64,000 bases of DNA from Owenia fusiformis. Lineage: Eukaryota > Annelida > Polychaeta > Sabellida > Oweniidae. Positions within the stretch are counted from its first letter, which is position 1. Every line of letters starts with the position of its first letter. A program made the translations under genes and the position numbers. The stretch lies in the NCBI GenBank assembly GCA_903813345.2, contig CAIIXF020000008.1, positions 6,768,366 to 6,832,365 of the forward strand, in the 5' to 3' direction. Positions 49,232 to 61,700 of this stretch are shown here, piece after piece. The notes beneath the pieces are model-generated. The model searched no databases and had not been told where the DNA came from. It worked only from the letters and a program-made list of their open reading frames with translations.

Positions 49232-51820
49232 GTAAGGATTCTACATAAGCTACTTTGAACTAACTCTGGAGATGAAGACTCCATCTTCACTTCTTCACTC
49301 TTTTCAATGACTTACCGTTCGGACTTATTAGGTGCTATATTGGTAACATTGATAATTTAGTTAAGTGTATTGTTTGAATTGAAGATGCAACTCTTGAGGT
49401 ACTCTTGAAGACTTGAAGATGTTTTATACACTTCGTTCCTTGGCACTTCATTGGTTGCAGTCAATATTTAAATGAGTTCTTCCATTTTACTTTTTGGTGA
49501 AATTGACTAATTTAGGCCATTAAGGGAAATAGTTGATAGTATCAGAGACCAGATAGTATCTGTTATAGGGCTTTAAAGCTATCGTGATCTTTTATTTTTG
49601 ATTTTATTTTGAACGACGCCTATTCGCTATTGTTTGTAAGCAGTCTTGTTGGATTAACATAAGGTCTGCGTTTGTTTATGGTTGAAATATCAGATAAGAC
49701 ACGGAGGTGGTCAAAGTGGCTTGGTGATAGTAAATTTCAAAAGTTTCATTATCAATTGGACAAAAGACTTTCCACCTGTCCACAAATAATCAAAATCGAT
49801 GGCATATTTGTTTGTATTTACATATCGCCCACAATTATTCCGATTCAAGCCAACAAAGAAAAAATTCAGCAGCAAAACTAAACCGATATGAAGACCATGT
49901 AAAACTACATGCTCTTTAAATCATTACGATGTTACACATATGTCCACCAATTTGTGTTATCAAATATCAAGGGCCATATTAAAATCTCAATTATCTAAAA
50001 ACATCGTCTTTATCAAGGTAAGTGTGCAAATGCAAGGAGAACAGCGGCACAAAATAATTCAATTCATGTTACTGTTTCTCGTAAGACAGTGTACCTCGTT
50101 GAAGATAAGATCCCCATTGTCTGAAGCATCCTTAAATCTGACAAATTACAACCCGATTTGAAGAGTTCTCTTGAGACTTCTTCAGGGTTAACTTGTGTTC
50201 GTAATTTGTTTCATTAACTTCAGTGATACACGGTTTTTGTATATAAAATAAATGATTGTAATTCTTAAACATATAATTTTTAAAAACTATATAAATCCTA
50301 AAAAAACTGCGAAGGCAATATATCGCAGTTGACATTTTGAAACAGAAGAAAGAAAAATTAAAACAATATGATGTTGTATTACAGTACATAATACTTCAAA
50401 TCATACGATACATTTGAGGATGTTCACCACATACGCGCATGTTGGTGTGTAAAAAGAACAGTATAATGATAGTTTCAAAGGATCTTTTATAAGCATTGTT
50501 TTTGTAGTGATTTACTTCTAACCGATCAACATGTTAGTTTCTCTTATTATTAATTATATAATTGGTGGGTTCAAGCTTTGATTTTTACTTTGATATTGTA
50601 CGCTGGACCCGCAAATTGGAAATTGATCAAAAAGCTGTATGATCAAACATATGCAAGGTGCAGTCTGTTTATGGTAGGTTAGACGCTAAAATAGAAGTTG
50701 TATACTTTGTACCCAATAAACCTAAACACCCCCATACAAATAAAATAATACATATTACTTTTCAAATACATTTATTGTGGGATAAATCACGCGCTTTTGT
50801 AATGATAAAATTGTCTAATATTAATATAAATTTAATAAAGAGGAAGGGTGAAACATTATAGAACCAACAAGATATTAATTAACCAAACATTAATAAAGTT
50901 CAATAGGTTTGAACATAAGTCGGTAACAATTAAAGGATATATATGCACACACTTATCTAACACAAGGTAATCATACTTATCACTCACATACATAAAATAT
51001 AAATTCAAACAATAGGCGAGGTTTCATAAATTTAGCCGACTGACTTTATTTCATGGGTTTTATTTCCCATAGTTTTAGAATCATACTTAAAAGTTATGGT
51101 TCATAATTATTTCTTAAATTCGTTAAATATAACTATGTATGTAACTGTTAATCAATTCTATTTACTGATGTCGAGTAATATCATTTGCTTTATAGATGTC
51201 AACGAAGCGTTCGATCATCGTTTAAATTATCGCTTTAAATTAATGTTGTCAAAAAGATGTCACCACGTGCAATCGATCAATAATAGGTACGTATTATTTA
51301 AAACGAATATGTTTGGTGACAAGGTTAAAATAGCCTTTTCAGCGTTTTAATATTCGGGTTGAAAGAATATAAGTTTAATTTACAGATATTCATTATCAGC
51401 CTTCAGTCTAGATATCACTACCATAGTTTTAAGAAACTAAATTTCACCTTATTTTCAGAGTTACTATGTATACACATACAGGGTTATTATATCAAAGTAC
51501 GGAAAATCTTAAGCGGATATTTTCGCCTTTTCCAGGAACGTTTTTTAATAATCTTTTTTAGCATAAGGTAATTCAATAAATCTTTTTATTTATTTATTAT
51601 TTTATTTTGTTATGTACATTGATAGCAACTTTTATTCGAGAACACCATTAACAGTTCTATTTTATGGAGGGACACATTTCACAATTACACTCACAGACAA
51701 CATGAACATCGAAACATTGACCCGATCCCCTTTTCGATGAATAATTTACTGAAACATTGAGTCTAAAAAATAATTATTCTAAAAAATAATTATGTTATCA
51801 AATTGCCGGGTGAAGTATAG

Positions 51821-52353
51821 TCACTGGTGATCCACTCGATTACGCTGGTTACCACAACGGTTCGTTTTGGTAACAAAATGTCGGAACATCGAAGGTACGA
51901 TTTTTCTTTTTTCTTTATTTCACACGTTGTAGGCAGAATTCCCACGACATTTTCAACACAAACGTGTATCAGTATCATATGCTAGAGAAAATGTACATAT
52001 TTGCGAACAAATAGTTCAGAAGACAACAGAATCGTCGATTAAATTACTCACTTAAGTTACATACGGTTTTTCGAAAAACGGTTAGATCTGCACTTTTAAC
52101 CCAAACCGTTTATGTAACTTAGTGACGAATTAAATCGACGATTCTGTTGTCTTCTGAGCTATTTTTTCGCAAACATGTACATTTTCTATAGCATATGATA
52201 CTGATATACGTTCGTGAGAAAAAACGTCGTGGGGATTTTGCCTACAACGCGTGATATAAGGAAAAAAGAAAAATCGTACCTTCGACGTTCCGACATTTTG
52301 TTACCAAAACGGTTCGTTTTGGTAACCAGCATAATCGAGTGGATCACCAGTGA
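51821..52353. mobile_element. 533-bp foldback element (near-perfect inverted arms)
   Basis: The left arm starts TCACTGGTGATCCACTCGAT and the right arm ends with its complement. The arms match almost throughout. GGTTACC, 'acggttcgttttggtaac', 'aaaatgtcggaac' and 'gattctgttgtcttctga' all have inverted partners. The fold point is near 52085, where CGTTTTTCGAAAAACG is itself palindromic. Both sides are flanked by TAG (51818-51820 and 52354-52356), a possible short duplication. There is no coding capacity. It lies in the presumed first intron of the NK2.2-like gene. Confidence 0.85.
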
Positions 52354-52356
52354 TAG

Positions 52357-54708
52357 TATTATACTAATAGTTTTATCTAACTATTAGTACGTATCTAATA
52401 ACTTTCAACTATCAGATATTACAATGAAAGCCAAATTAATTTTACAAACTCTGTGAATATATAAAAACAAAATAGAAAATATATGGCTTTTGCAAAAGGG
52501 CTGGACAAATGGGACTAAAGAACACATAAAATACAACTAAGTTTACCTAAATAGTTGTTCCCTCACCCACTAAGTAAGGAATGAGTAGAATTTGACACAA
52601 CAAGGATACTTAACTGTTCGTTTAGGGTCTATAAATTAATGACCTTCGGCCCATTGTCAATTAGATTTATTGCATCTATATATTTTGCAGTCTTAGGATT
52701 GAAATCTAGAATATTGGTACCTACTTATGCTAGAGGTACTAAGCTCGCAGTGTTATAACACTAGAACGTATCCAGGTTATGTAAAAACCTTCACAGATAA
52801 ACAATATGAATTGATTTCGAGATGTCTCCTTCAACTTTGCATAGTTTCAAAAAGAAAATTTGGTGGTCAGCACAAAAGGTCGGAACAAAAATGTTGCATT
52901 CAAACGTTACTTCCTTTCCAGCTGTTGAACTGGCATTTTTAGTTTCAAATATTTCAATCATTATGATGGTTATAATTATTGAGTCAAAATAATTTATTAA
53001 AGTCACACACATAAATAACAAATATCTAGTATTCATTTTGCCTCTTTAAAAGAGAACTTCATATACACCTGATTTATTGGGCTCTGATATTCAGATTAAC
53101 TCTCCTTGTTGGCAAAGCAAATCCCCTATTGAACTACGTGTTAAAGCATGCCTATGTTGGCATTTTATCTACAAAACCTTTAAAAATCACCATTGACAAG
53201 TAAGGAAACATGGTAGGTTTCCCTTTTGATTGTTTCGCTAAATGATTTTGAGTTTCACTGTTGATCAAATCGATGAATTTGACAGTCACACAAAAAGTTA
53301 TGCAACATGAAATGTACCAAGAACTGTCAAAACGAGTATTTATTATAAAGTGATTCAAAGTTATGACCTCATACGTACAATCAAAATTCCTTAAAATTTT
53401 CTTCTTAGATTGAGATAAAAGGATGAAGATGAAGGGCTTGGTTCACATCTTCTATCTTCTAATAAGAATACCTTTATCTGAACCTGAGCAGTGATAACTG
53501 ATCAAAGCATTGGCTTTATTCGCCTTGTACCTAACAACCAGTTTAATATAAAAGTAAGCCGCAATCACCGCACCAAATATTAAAAGTAAACTTTTATGAT
53601 CTTTATGGCCAGATATAAAGTTTAAAGACTCAAATTTCAACACACAGACTCAATAAAATTAGAATTTTGATGATGGTTTTGTAGTAATATTTATCAAAAT
53701 AAATCTTAAGTTTTGTATTTGTTTGCCCGGTGCACCGATTTTATATTTTTAAACAAACTAAAAAATAATATTACGATTCTTTTATGGAACTCGATTATGA
53801 GTTTATGGGGATAATATAGCAAAATTATAATTAATATCATATAATTTCTATAATCTGGCTGAACGTTGGTAGAATACAGAAATGTGTACCTGTGTCATTT
53901 TTGTTTCAAAAACAAAGTGATTTCATTTTTAAAAAATTAAATGAGATATCTCTATTTACTTAAAAAACCGCACGTGTTCACAGAACACCTTAAAGGAAGT
54001 ATGACAACATTCACAAAATGTCAATTGCATAAAACGAACACACTAGTAGACGACCGATACATAAAAAGATCAACGTATAACCAAGTTAGATGATAAGGAA
54101 CGACTCTTATTTACTTTCAGACTATGTGAGATATATAAGTCGCTAAACAATAAATATTCAATTGTAAAACTACGGCAATAAATGTCACCTGCTCGTTCAA
54201 TATTTAAGAGAGGCCAAATCAAATTAAAACAAACAAGCCAGTATATCTCAGAACATGCTGCATATAGTCATCAGCATGAGAATGATATCCAGATCAATCA
54301 AAATTAAACGCCAGAGAAAATGATAAACAAATTCAATACCAATATTTTCCTCAAAATTCCATACACGATCGTTTAAAAGGACTTCCTGTTAAAGTTAAGT
54401 TGTTATACTTTTCAACATTTTTATTATGAACTTGACAGTTCCAATAATTCCAGAAGGTATCGGTATCCTATATTGAACTATTTACAGCCGCACCTTATGT
54501 CAGCCCTTGCCTATGCGACACTATCCGTCATTTTATGGAGGTGATAAGACTTTATTGATAGATTATAATATAGCCAGATTTATCTGAATGTGATCAGCTT
54601 TAGTAAATAATCAATCAGAGGGCTTAGTCCAACTTTATCAAACTCACTAGCTCCAGTTATAAGCTAATTCTTTAAACACAGGGACACCAATCAGTTACAC
54701 CATTTCAG
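52357..54708. other. Intronic or intergenic AT-rich DNA
   Basis: No exon is recognised; the frames at 52727-52942, 52791-53036 and 53452-53643 lack support. If the promoter at 49104 belongs to the NK2.2-like gene, this is its first intron. Confidence 0.45.
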
Positions 54709-54716
54709 CGTCAAAA

Positions 54717-54797
54717 ATGTCGGCTTCGTCTGCGCCGTCGAGTCCTCAAAGAAAATCGGAGTTTTTCGGATGCTTTCCACTCTCTGAAGTTTCTCAG
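54717..54797 (+). CDS. nkx2.2: NK2.2-like gene, short first coding exon
   Basis: The exon runs 54709-54797. An acceptor (CACCATTTCAG) ends at 54708, the ATG is at 54717 in the context TCAAAAATGT, and the donor is CAG|GTATGT. It encodes 27 aa, Ser/Pro-rich at the start (MSASSAPSSPQRK), and ends in phase 0. That is the phase needed to continue into the TN-domain exon at 59879. The codon use is more GC-rich than the flanks. Vertebrate Nkx2.2 has no such N-terminal extension before its TN domain, so this is either a lineage-specific or alternative N-terminus, or the first exon of another gene. The exon at 59879 itself starts with ATG and could be used instead. Confidence 0.55.
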
Positions 54798-55123
54798 GTA
54801 TGTTGAATTGTAGGTTAGATTCTATCTAGTGTTGAAAAGTGTCTGATCCACGAATATCTGCGTCTGAAGTGTGGGATCTGGATTATCATGGGCATAGGTT
54901 AAGTTCCCCACTTATTTTTGAAGTAGGGGAAACGGTACTTGTTTTCATAATAGCTTATTATTGGTCAAGTTCTTCAAGATATTTGACAATATAAGTCAGT
55001 TTTGATAGTTATTATAAGTAGATGTATCTTGAGTTACTTGTGTTTATTTCAGCAATTGAGTTTTAGGTCATCAAAGATGTCAAAATCTGTCAACTCAAGT
55101 TGCATCATTGAGAGATAGAGTCT

Positions 55124-55270
55124 CGTATGAATAGAGACCTAAAGAACTAGTATATGATGATCCAGCATTTTCACTTCTAATGAAGACATATTAAAAGATA
55201 GTCTCGTATGAATAGAGACCTAAAGAGCTAGTATATGATGATCAAGCATTTTCACTTCTAATGAAGAAAT
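55124..55270. repeat. 73-bp tandem duplication
   Basis: Two direct copies (55124-55196 and 55197-55270) of a unit containing 'tctcgtatgaatagagacct', 'aaag.actagtatatgatgat' and 'gcattttcacttctaatgaa', with only a few differences. It is recent, and lies in the intron between the two NK2.2-like coding exons. Confidence 0.9.
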
Positions 55271-58200
55271 TATATTAAGAGATATATGCGCCACCAACGT
55301 TAGGCCTATATGCTTTATATTCTATCATTCCAATCATGGACTCAGGAGTTTACACAAATAATATCTTCGCCATCGGTATTCTTCAGAAGTCATTTAACAA
55401 ACTTTAATTTAGAAAGCAGGTCTCAATAAAGCTATATTATGTTAAGCTGTGTTTGATAATTTGACAGTTCGTGAAACTGCATCCGTAATTTGGTACGATA
55501 GTCTAGAATTGTGTATGGTGCGGTGGGCAGGGAGTCTTGGGGCGGGTATACATATAGAACTATAACTAGCTGTGTTATTTGAGCTAAGGAAGTGCAAAGA
55601 TCGATGGAGACATTCATGTTTGAACTGTTTGATGGGCTTACCTTCTTAGGCCCGAGTCTTTGCCGCATTAGGACTAATCCCTCAGCCAAGATCAACCAAG
55701 CTAAATGGAAAGAGTACACATAACTCTCTGAAAGTCGATTCCTGTTCAAATTTACCTACATTTAGCCCCACGTTATCCCGTATTGAGGAAATTCAACAAT
55801 ATGACAATATTTGCACACTTCAAATGAAAATGCCTCGTGGTGTTTTTGAGAGTTGGGTACACTAAGTAAAGGTATCTCTGCTTTAAAGTGGTACAATACG
55901 TATTAGTTGAACAATGATCGTAGCTACTTCAGGTGCTTACTTCAACACTTTATGCAATGATACATTAACAATTGCAGCCGAAACACTTGTTGCAGTTCTC
56001 ATTGAAGACTTGAAGTAGCAGTGGTCATCGCAAACTTGCCTGTCACTTGTTAAAGCTTTACTCATGCGTGTCATCTCCCAAGACCTTGTTGGGCATAGAA
56101 TACGGCCCATAGGATTTACTGGGACTCGTTGCTTGGGATTCCAAGTACTATTTATTATATAGAATGTGGTCTTGTGTTGAATTCAAAGTTCCAGTTCACC
56201 AGTTTCGTTTTAATTGAAGAACCATTTCCGCGTTGCTAACTGATGATTATGTTGATGTCATTGTGTATTTACATTTCAAAAATCTTGTATTGGAGATCAC
56301 ATAAAATAATTGAAATTAAAATGATCAATGCTGGCAAGTTCGTAGTTTTATTAGAAGCCATTGTGTAATGTTTGATTCCCGATCGTGATGTTAAATTGTA
56401 CATTGTGTGTACAGGTCAAAGTTTATGGTTTGGTCAGAGCTAATTCGGCCTGTTTATTTGTTAAAGATTGCACCATCAGTGTTAACGCTATATCTTTAAA
56501 ATAAACTTTTCAAATCAAATAAATCCTGCCCTACGTGGCTTCCCCAGCTTGATTTGTCTAGGAAATTGTTTAGAATTGTCAGACGGAGGAATATAGGCCT
56601 ATTGGCAATATACAGACAATTAAAATCAAACACAATACGTACACCAAGAGTAAACATAAACCTATGGCAGGAGCTGCTGAAAACAAAGGGCCGCGAAACA
56701 TAAGACAGCATAATTGATCTAAAAGTGAGGTAGAATCTACTACCAACATGTAATGTTCAAAATGTTAAAAAATATGGATACCGTTTAAACAGTATAGGTG
56801 TGATTTCATTAATTTGATCAAAATCCAATAATAACTCTAATCAAAATAATCATATTGAACTAGAATTTAAAATGAGGCCTCGGTTATTAATGTGTGTATT
56901 TGCTAGCCCCACTATCAATTTAACTAGCAAACAGTTTGTCATGTACCAAAAATTTAACATATGACCTTTAACTCAAACAACTCATTAATTTGTCAAATTC
57001 GTTTTTAATCCCCAATTCGTTATAAATATTGACAACATTGTCAACAAAACATATAAAAAATGGGAGCGATATTTGTCTTCAGTTCCATTTCAGTTTTTGG
57101 GTTATTTGTGGATCAGTAATCCGATGTTATCACTTGTCTTATTGATGGATCTGAAAAAAACAGTTGCCGGGGTACGGGCGAAACATACAATAATGTGAAG
57201 TTTTGGAGAATCCAGCCCCATGTACATGTTTGAGGAAGAATATTTAAGTTCCATTGTTGATCAGATTTACATTAATCTTGAAAAGTTAAACCATGCATTA
57301 TTACTCATGAACATATTAATTTTATTGTACGTTTTATTAGTCCATGACTATCTCTCAATTTCTTGAAATTGTGTCAATATTATTTTATGTTTTACCATTA
57401 CTGTGTCTGAATTATCTTATAAAAAGACGTTTTCAAGCGTCATTTAAATTACGCCAAGAGATATGCTAGATTTAAGGAAATGCCTATAAGCCAAGATAAA
57501 GATTAGTTAAATAGTGACAAATCATACTTGTAACATCCAGTGCATGTATACTAGTAGGAAATATGGGTAACCTTATCTGATATAAAGGTTTAATTAAAAA
57601 CACCGATAAAACACGACAAGTTAAAGCATTACTTGGCTACCATGTTTTACCTTTGATATATTACGTCCACATATCAATCAGCTCACTATATTGAAAATTA
57701 AAGTGAAATATCAAAAGTGAATACGTCATAATTATTTTGGTGGTTTTGATGATTTCAACTTCAAAAAGATAAAAGATCGTTGCACGAGGAATACACCTTA
57801 ATCACCGTACGAAATGAATTATTAATTTCAAACAGATCCTAATTTATAAATGAATGAGTGCATATATATCTGATAATTGTGAAATAAAAATTAGTCAATG
57901 CTGTTTCAAGGTGAAAATTATGATTTGTCATTTTACTTCTTAAATAATTAACACGTGTGTTTAAAAATGGCACGCCCATCGAAACATGACAGAGATTGCA
58001 ACTTTGCTTTCTTACCCCTCAAACTAGTGTAAAAGGATAGCATAATTTTTATAGTTGAATTGATCAAGTGATTCCCTTTATAATTTCAGGTATTAAATGT
58101 AACAATATACAGACTAGAAAAATAAAGGAAACACAGTAAGAAAAGCAAATTCAAAGTTTAAACCTGTTATAAGAAAAATAGACCTGGTATATGGGCGTAG

Positions 58201-59878
58201 CGCCTATTACGCAAAATACGCACATGCGTACCAAATTAATTTGAAAAAAAATTAAAAATGTGTTAAAATGCATTAATTTAACCCAACGCCCATGGACGCC
58301 CAAAACCATGATCTATCGTGAAAAGAAATAGTGTCTAACACCCAATTCCTCCCAAACAAGAGTCAATATCGCAATCCAAGACCAGAACACCAATGGACAT
58401 TTCATTCATACTTAAGTCATTACAATACATGTAAATAAATTGTATACTTTGATACTAAATATTTTGCCCGAGCCGTAACAATGTGTTTTTCTTGTGAACG
58501 GATCATTTCTAAGCTGAGCTCTAGTTCGCACATTGTTCAATAGGAGTCAGCATTGTCCACAATATCTATAAAAGAAATCACTGCTACAAAATAAAGATAT
58601 CAAAAATTATTCTGAAAGCGTACTTAAGATCTCAAAACACCTCCTTATAGTTTCAATTTGATTATTAACGAATTCAGACTTCTCAACTTTTTAATAGTTG
58701 TTCATTTTTGAGTATCACTTTCTTATATGAAGTGGATGTTATCATATCTTGAGTAGGGATGAAGATTTCGATCCTTATATAAGGCGCTGATCAGCCACTC
58801 AGCATCTTGGCCTGGAGTGGTCCTGAGAGAGGGCTTATTTCTGAGTTCTTGTGGGGCCTTGTGTATATATGCAAAATGTAACAATGTTACAAGTAGTATG
58901 GTCAGTATAAGTGGATTGTGATGTTATAGGAGTACTACTAGATGAAGTACTGGAGAGAGGAGAAGCTTAACTCTAACAAATACATACTGATCTCACACTT
59001 GACTTAATGATCTAGGAAACAAGACCGACATAACTCAGTTGCACCTTAATAAGTTAAAGTCTCACACTTGCAGTGCCACTTCTTTTTGAAGTGGGAGACC
59101 TTACAAGATTACTTCCAAATGGTATTACACTCGAAAGAGCATTGCGATGAAGAACGCAAAGTCCTCATTTAGTCTCATTGCCCCGTTATTGATATTTCCT
59201 AGAACGGATATCATATGAGAGAATGGATTAAGACCTGAATTCATATTTTTCATTAGGATTAAGAGTTCTTGCTTTAGTGATCATAAGTCAATGGGGTAAT
59301 GGGCTGTGGAGAATAAAGGGGAAGTGGCTTTATAGATTTACGCATTTATGTTCGACTCTTACATTTTTATTTCGTGTATACCTCACATTATTGCCTTTCA
59401 GGTATAAGCCTACATCAAATTTGTTTTCTATAATGTTATCTTTGCATTGAAAACAAGGTAACACTCCCACTTTCTAATTAATTTCTACAACTGACAAGTG
59501 ATTGGCGATATCTCGTCCAATAGGATTGTCGCTAGATACGTCGTGCATTGATATCACAATCTTTGATGGGTATTCATAGCGGTTCTTTAGGCAGCCACAA
59601 TACAGTGAGCCACTGACACATTTCATTTGATAACAAAACCTATATGACATGCCTATGTGACTCTATTCTTATACCAGCACACCTGGGAAGTGAGAGAACT
59701 TGACTAGAGAGCACCCACCAAGCAACACATTCAAACATTTAAAAGTCAGAAAAGTAAAACTAAGAAGTTTATCAAGTTTCTGACTACAAGTGCTTCTAAG
59801 TATTCTAGCCAGCTGATCCTGTTAATAATTATTTTATGAACTTATGACTTTTAACACGGGCGTTTTTGTTTTCCGTAG
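55271..59878. other. Large intron of the NK2.2-like gene
   Basis: There is no further exon that I can support. The minus-strand frame at 55432-55749 is 105 codons but has no domain, start context or codon bias. A short 'gggcgtagcgcc' motif near 58193 recalls the MITE ends elsewhere, without a partner. Confidence 0.45.
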
Positions 59879-60116
59879 ATGGATACGCAACTTGCGATGA
59901 ACGGAGCGAAAGGAAGCAGTTTCAGCGTTAAGGACATTCTAGACTTACCAGCTAATAAAGACCCAAACTGCAGCCCAGTTTCAGAACATATATCAGTGCC
60001 ATCTAGCGGAATGCCTATTTCAGAGGTCCCGGATGTAGCTCCAATGACCAACTATTACGACAGCGATAATCCATACACAAGGTGGCTACAAAATCAAGAA
60101 AATATGCAATATCCAA
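59879..60116 (+). CDS. nkx2.2: NK2.2-like (vnd-type) homeobox gene, TN-domain exon
   Basis: The exon starts after TTCCGTAG and ends at CCAA|GTAAGT (phase 1). It encodes about 79 aa. FSVKDILDLP (residues 42-51 if the 27-aa exon is included) is the tinman (TN) motif, which recruits Groucho/TLE co-repressors in NK proteins. YYDSDNPYTRWL near the end (NPYTRWL at 91-97) matches the block that in Nkx2.2 lies between the TN motif and the homeodomain; NK2.1 lacks it. This identifies the NK2.2/vnd class, transcription factors of ventral neural and endodermal patterning. The homeodomain and the NK2-specific domain are not in the remaining 3.9 kb, so the gene continues past 64000. The exon split between the NPYTRWL block and the homeodomain agrees with vertebrate gene structure. 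Confidence 0.85.
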
Positions 60117-60639
60117 GTAAGTATAATTATTTATTGAAATAAACCAGAGATTATTTTTCCATTTGAATAATTAGTCCTAAATCATATAGCTCTACATTTA
60201 AGCTTCAATTTTAACATTTAATAATGTTGCTTAGGTAGCTTTTATTTCTAGATAACATCAAACTCGGAAATAAGCCATAAAGTAGAATTTCTACACACAT
60301 GGGAATGCAATTAATAAATTGAGAAATAAAATATAAGCCATTCACATCACTGGAAATCACTAAATTCAAAGCGAAAAAATCTGAATGAATCAGTATCACG
60401 CTGTAGTAAATGCGAGTTGTAAATCATGTTAAGTTATCAAAATGATTGCAACGATTATGTTTTGTGAATGAACGAATCTGTGTTGTATGTGTGTGGTATA
60501 TTTGTTAGATGCCCAGGTGTCGAAGGGGCAGAAAAATAACATTCAGTTACCTAATTTTTGTGACAACTATTTTGATACATCAGCATGCAGCCAAAATTTA
60601 TTTACAGGAAGGAAACCATAAGTTTAAATTCAAATAATA

Positions 60640-61698
60640 CAGGGTGGTCACTAAGTTCTGGGAATTTATCTGTCATTTGATTATTTTTCAACCAATTTAC
60701 TTGAAATTTTCAAGGTAAATGGGGAATGTAATTTTGGGTTGGATTAAACAGTCTCATTGTCATCTGATGTCACAATGGATAATTATTGTTACTATAGCAA
60801 CATGACAAATGGCGTAGCGGGTCAAGTAAAATAAAAATGATTTCAAATTTTGCTTGATCCAAAGGTATGGTTAATAAATACCTATTTGGTGGACATATTT
60901 CTGCGATTTTCTATATTTTCAAATACTTCTAACTTTAGTTTCTAAAGTAACATCTGTATTGTTATATAAGAGTGTACTTTGCTCTATTTTCGTATCTTTC
61001 ATCAGCATCTCAAAGTCACAATCATGACTAAAAATAGCGGGGAGTTATCTTCCATTTTGTCTATGCTCCTTCCCATTACTCGAGCTGCCCATACTACTCT
61101 TGAAGAATTAGGGTTCACACAAGTTATTACTGCCCCATATTCACCAGACAATATTCACCAGATGAAGCACCACTAGGCTTCACTACATTTTGGGTGCTAA
61201 AGCATTATATGAGAGGTCATATGTTTGATTCCGATAAGGGACTGATTTCAACGAATTGAGCAAAACTTCAAGGGATACCAAAGGGAGGACTGGAACACAT
61301 CTTTATGGACTAAGTTTGTCAACAACGCATGTGCGTCCAGGCTAATGGAAACAATCATAAATGAAATGATCCTCTCAGCAATGAAGAATACTTCTGAATA
61401 AATGACTTCAAGAGTACTGTTCTGTCTCTAGTACAAGTAGTTTGAAGCAACCATCTAGGCAAGATGAATATGTTTTGGCAGGAAATTTTCAAATTAACAT
61501 CAGTCAAAATTTCCTGACCCGCGAACCACTTTTACTTTTTTTGTAATTGCAATAAAATAAATTGTAGATGTGATATGTATATGAAACATTGCTTGTCAAT
61601 CCAGAATTATACAATGTACACCTGCTGAAAATTTCAACTCAAATGGTTGAGAAATCTTGAAATGGCAGACCAATTCCCAGAACTTAATGATCACCCTG
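60640..61698 (+). mobile_element. Dead mariner-like transposon in an NK2.2 intron
   Basis: The left end CAGGGTGGTCACTAAGTTCTG and the complement of the right end (CAGGGTGATCATTAAGTTCT) are flanked by TA (60638-60639 and 61699-61700). Imperfect inverted similarity continues for about 70 bp. The interior keeps a broken transposase. At 1059 bp it is a little short of a typical 1.3-kb mariner, consistent with a missing N-terminal coding part. Confidence 0.85.
60979..61390 (+). pseudogene. Mariner transposase fragment, frameshifted
   Basis: One frame (60979-61176) gives AHTTLEELGF and then APYSPD, the mariner motif around the third catalytic Asp (PPYSPDLAP in intact enzymes). The match then shifts frame to APLGFTTFWVLKHYMRGHMF followed by DSD, corresponding to the usual DFxLFxxLKxxLRGxxFxSD stretch. 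A further shifted stretch (DWNTSLWTKFVNNA) recalls the C-terminus. Two or more frameshifts and a missing N-terminal half make it inactive. Confidence 0.75.
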
Positions 61699-61700
61699 TA

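Noticed and set aside
55432-55749. 105-aa minus-strand ORF in the NK2.2 intron
   Set aside because: No ATG context, domain, splice partner or codon bias; length is within chance range for this much AT-rich DNA.
59879-60116. NK2.1 (Nkx2.1/TTF-1) identity
   Set aside because: The NPYTRWL block after the TN motif is characteristic of NK2.2; NK2.1 proteins have a different sequence before the homeodomain.
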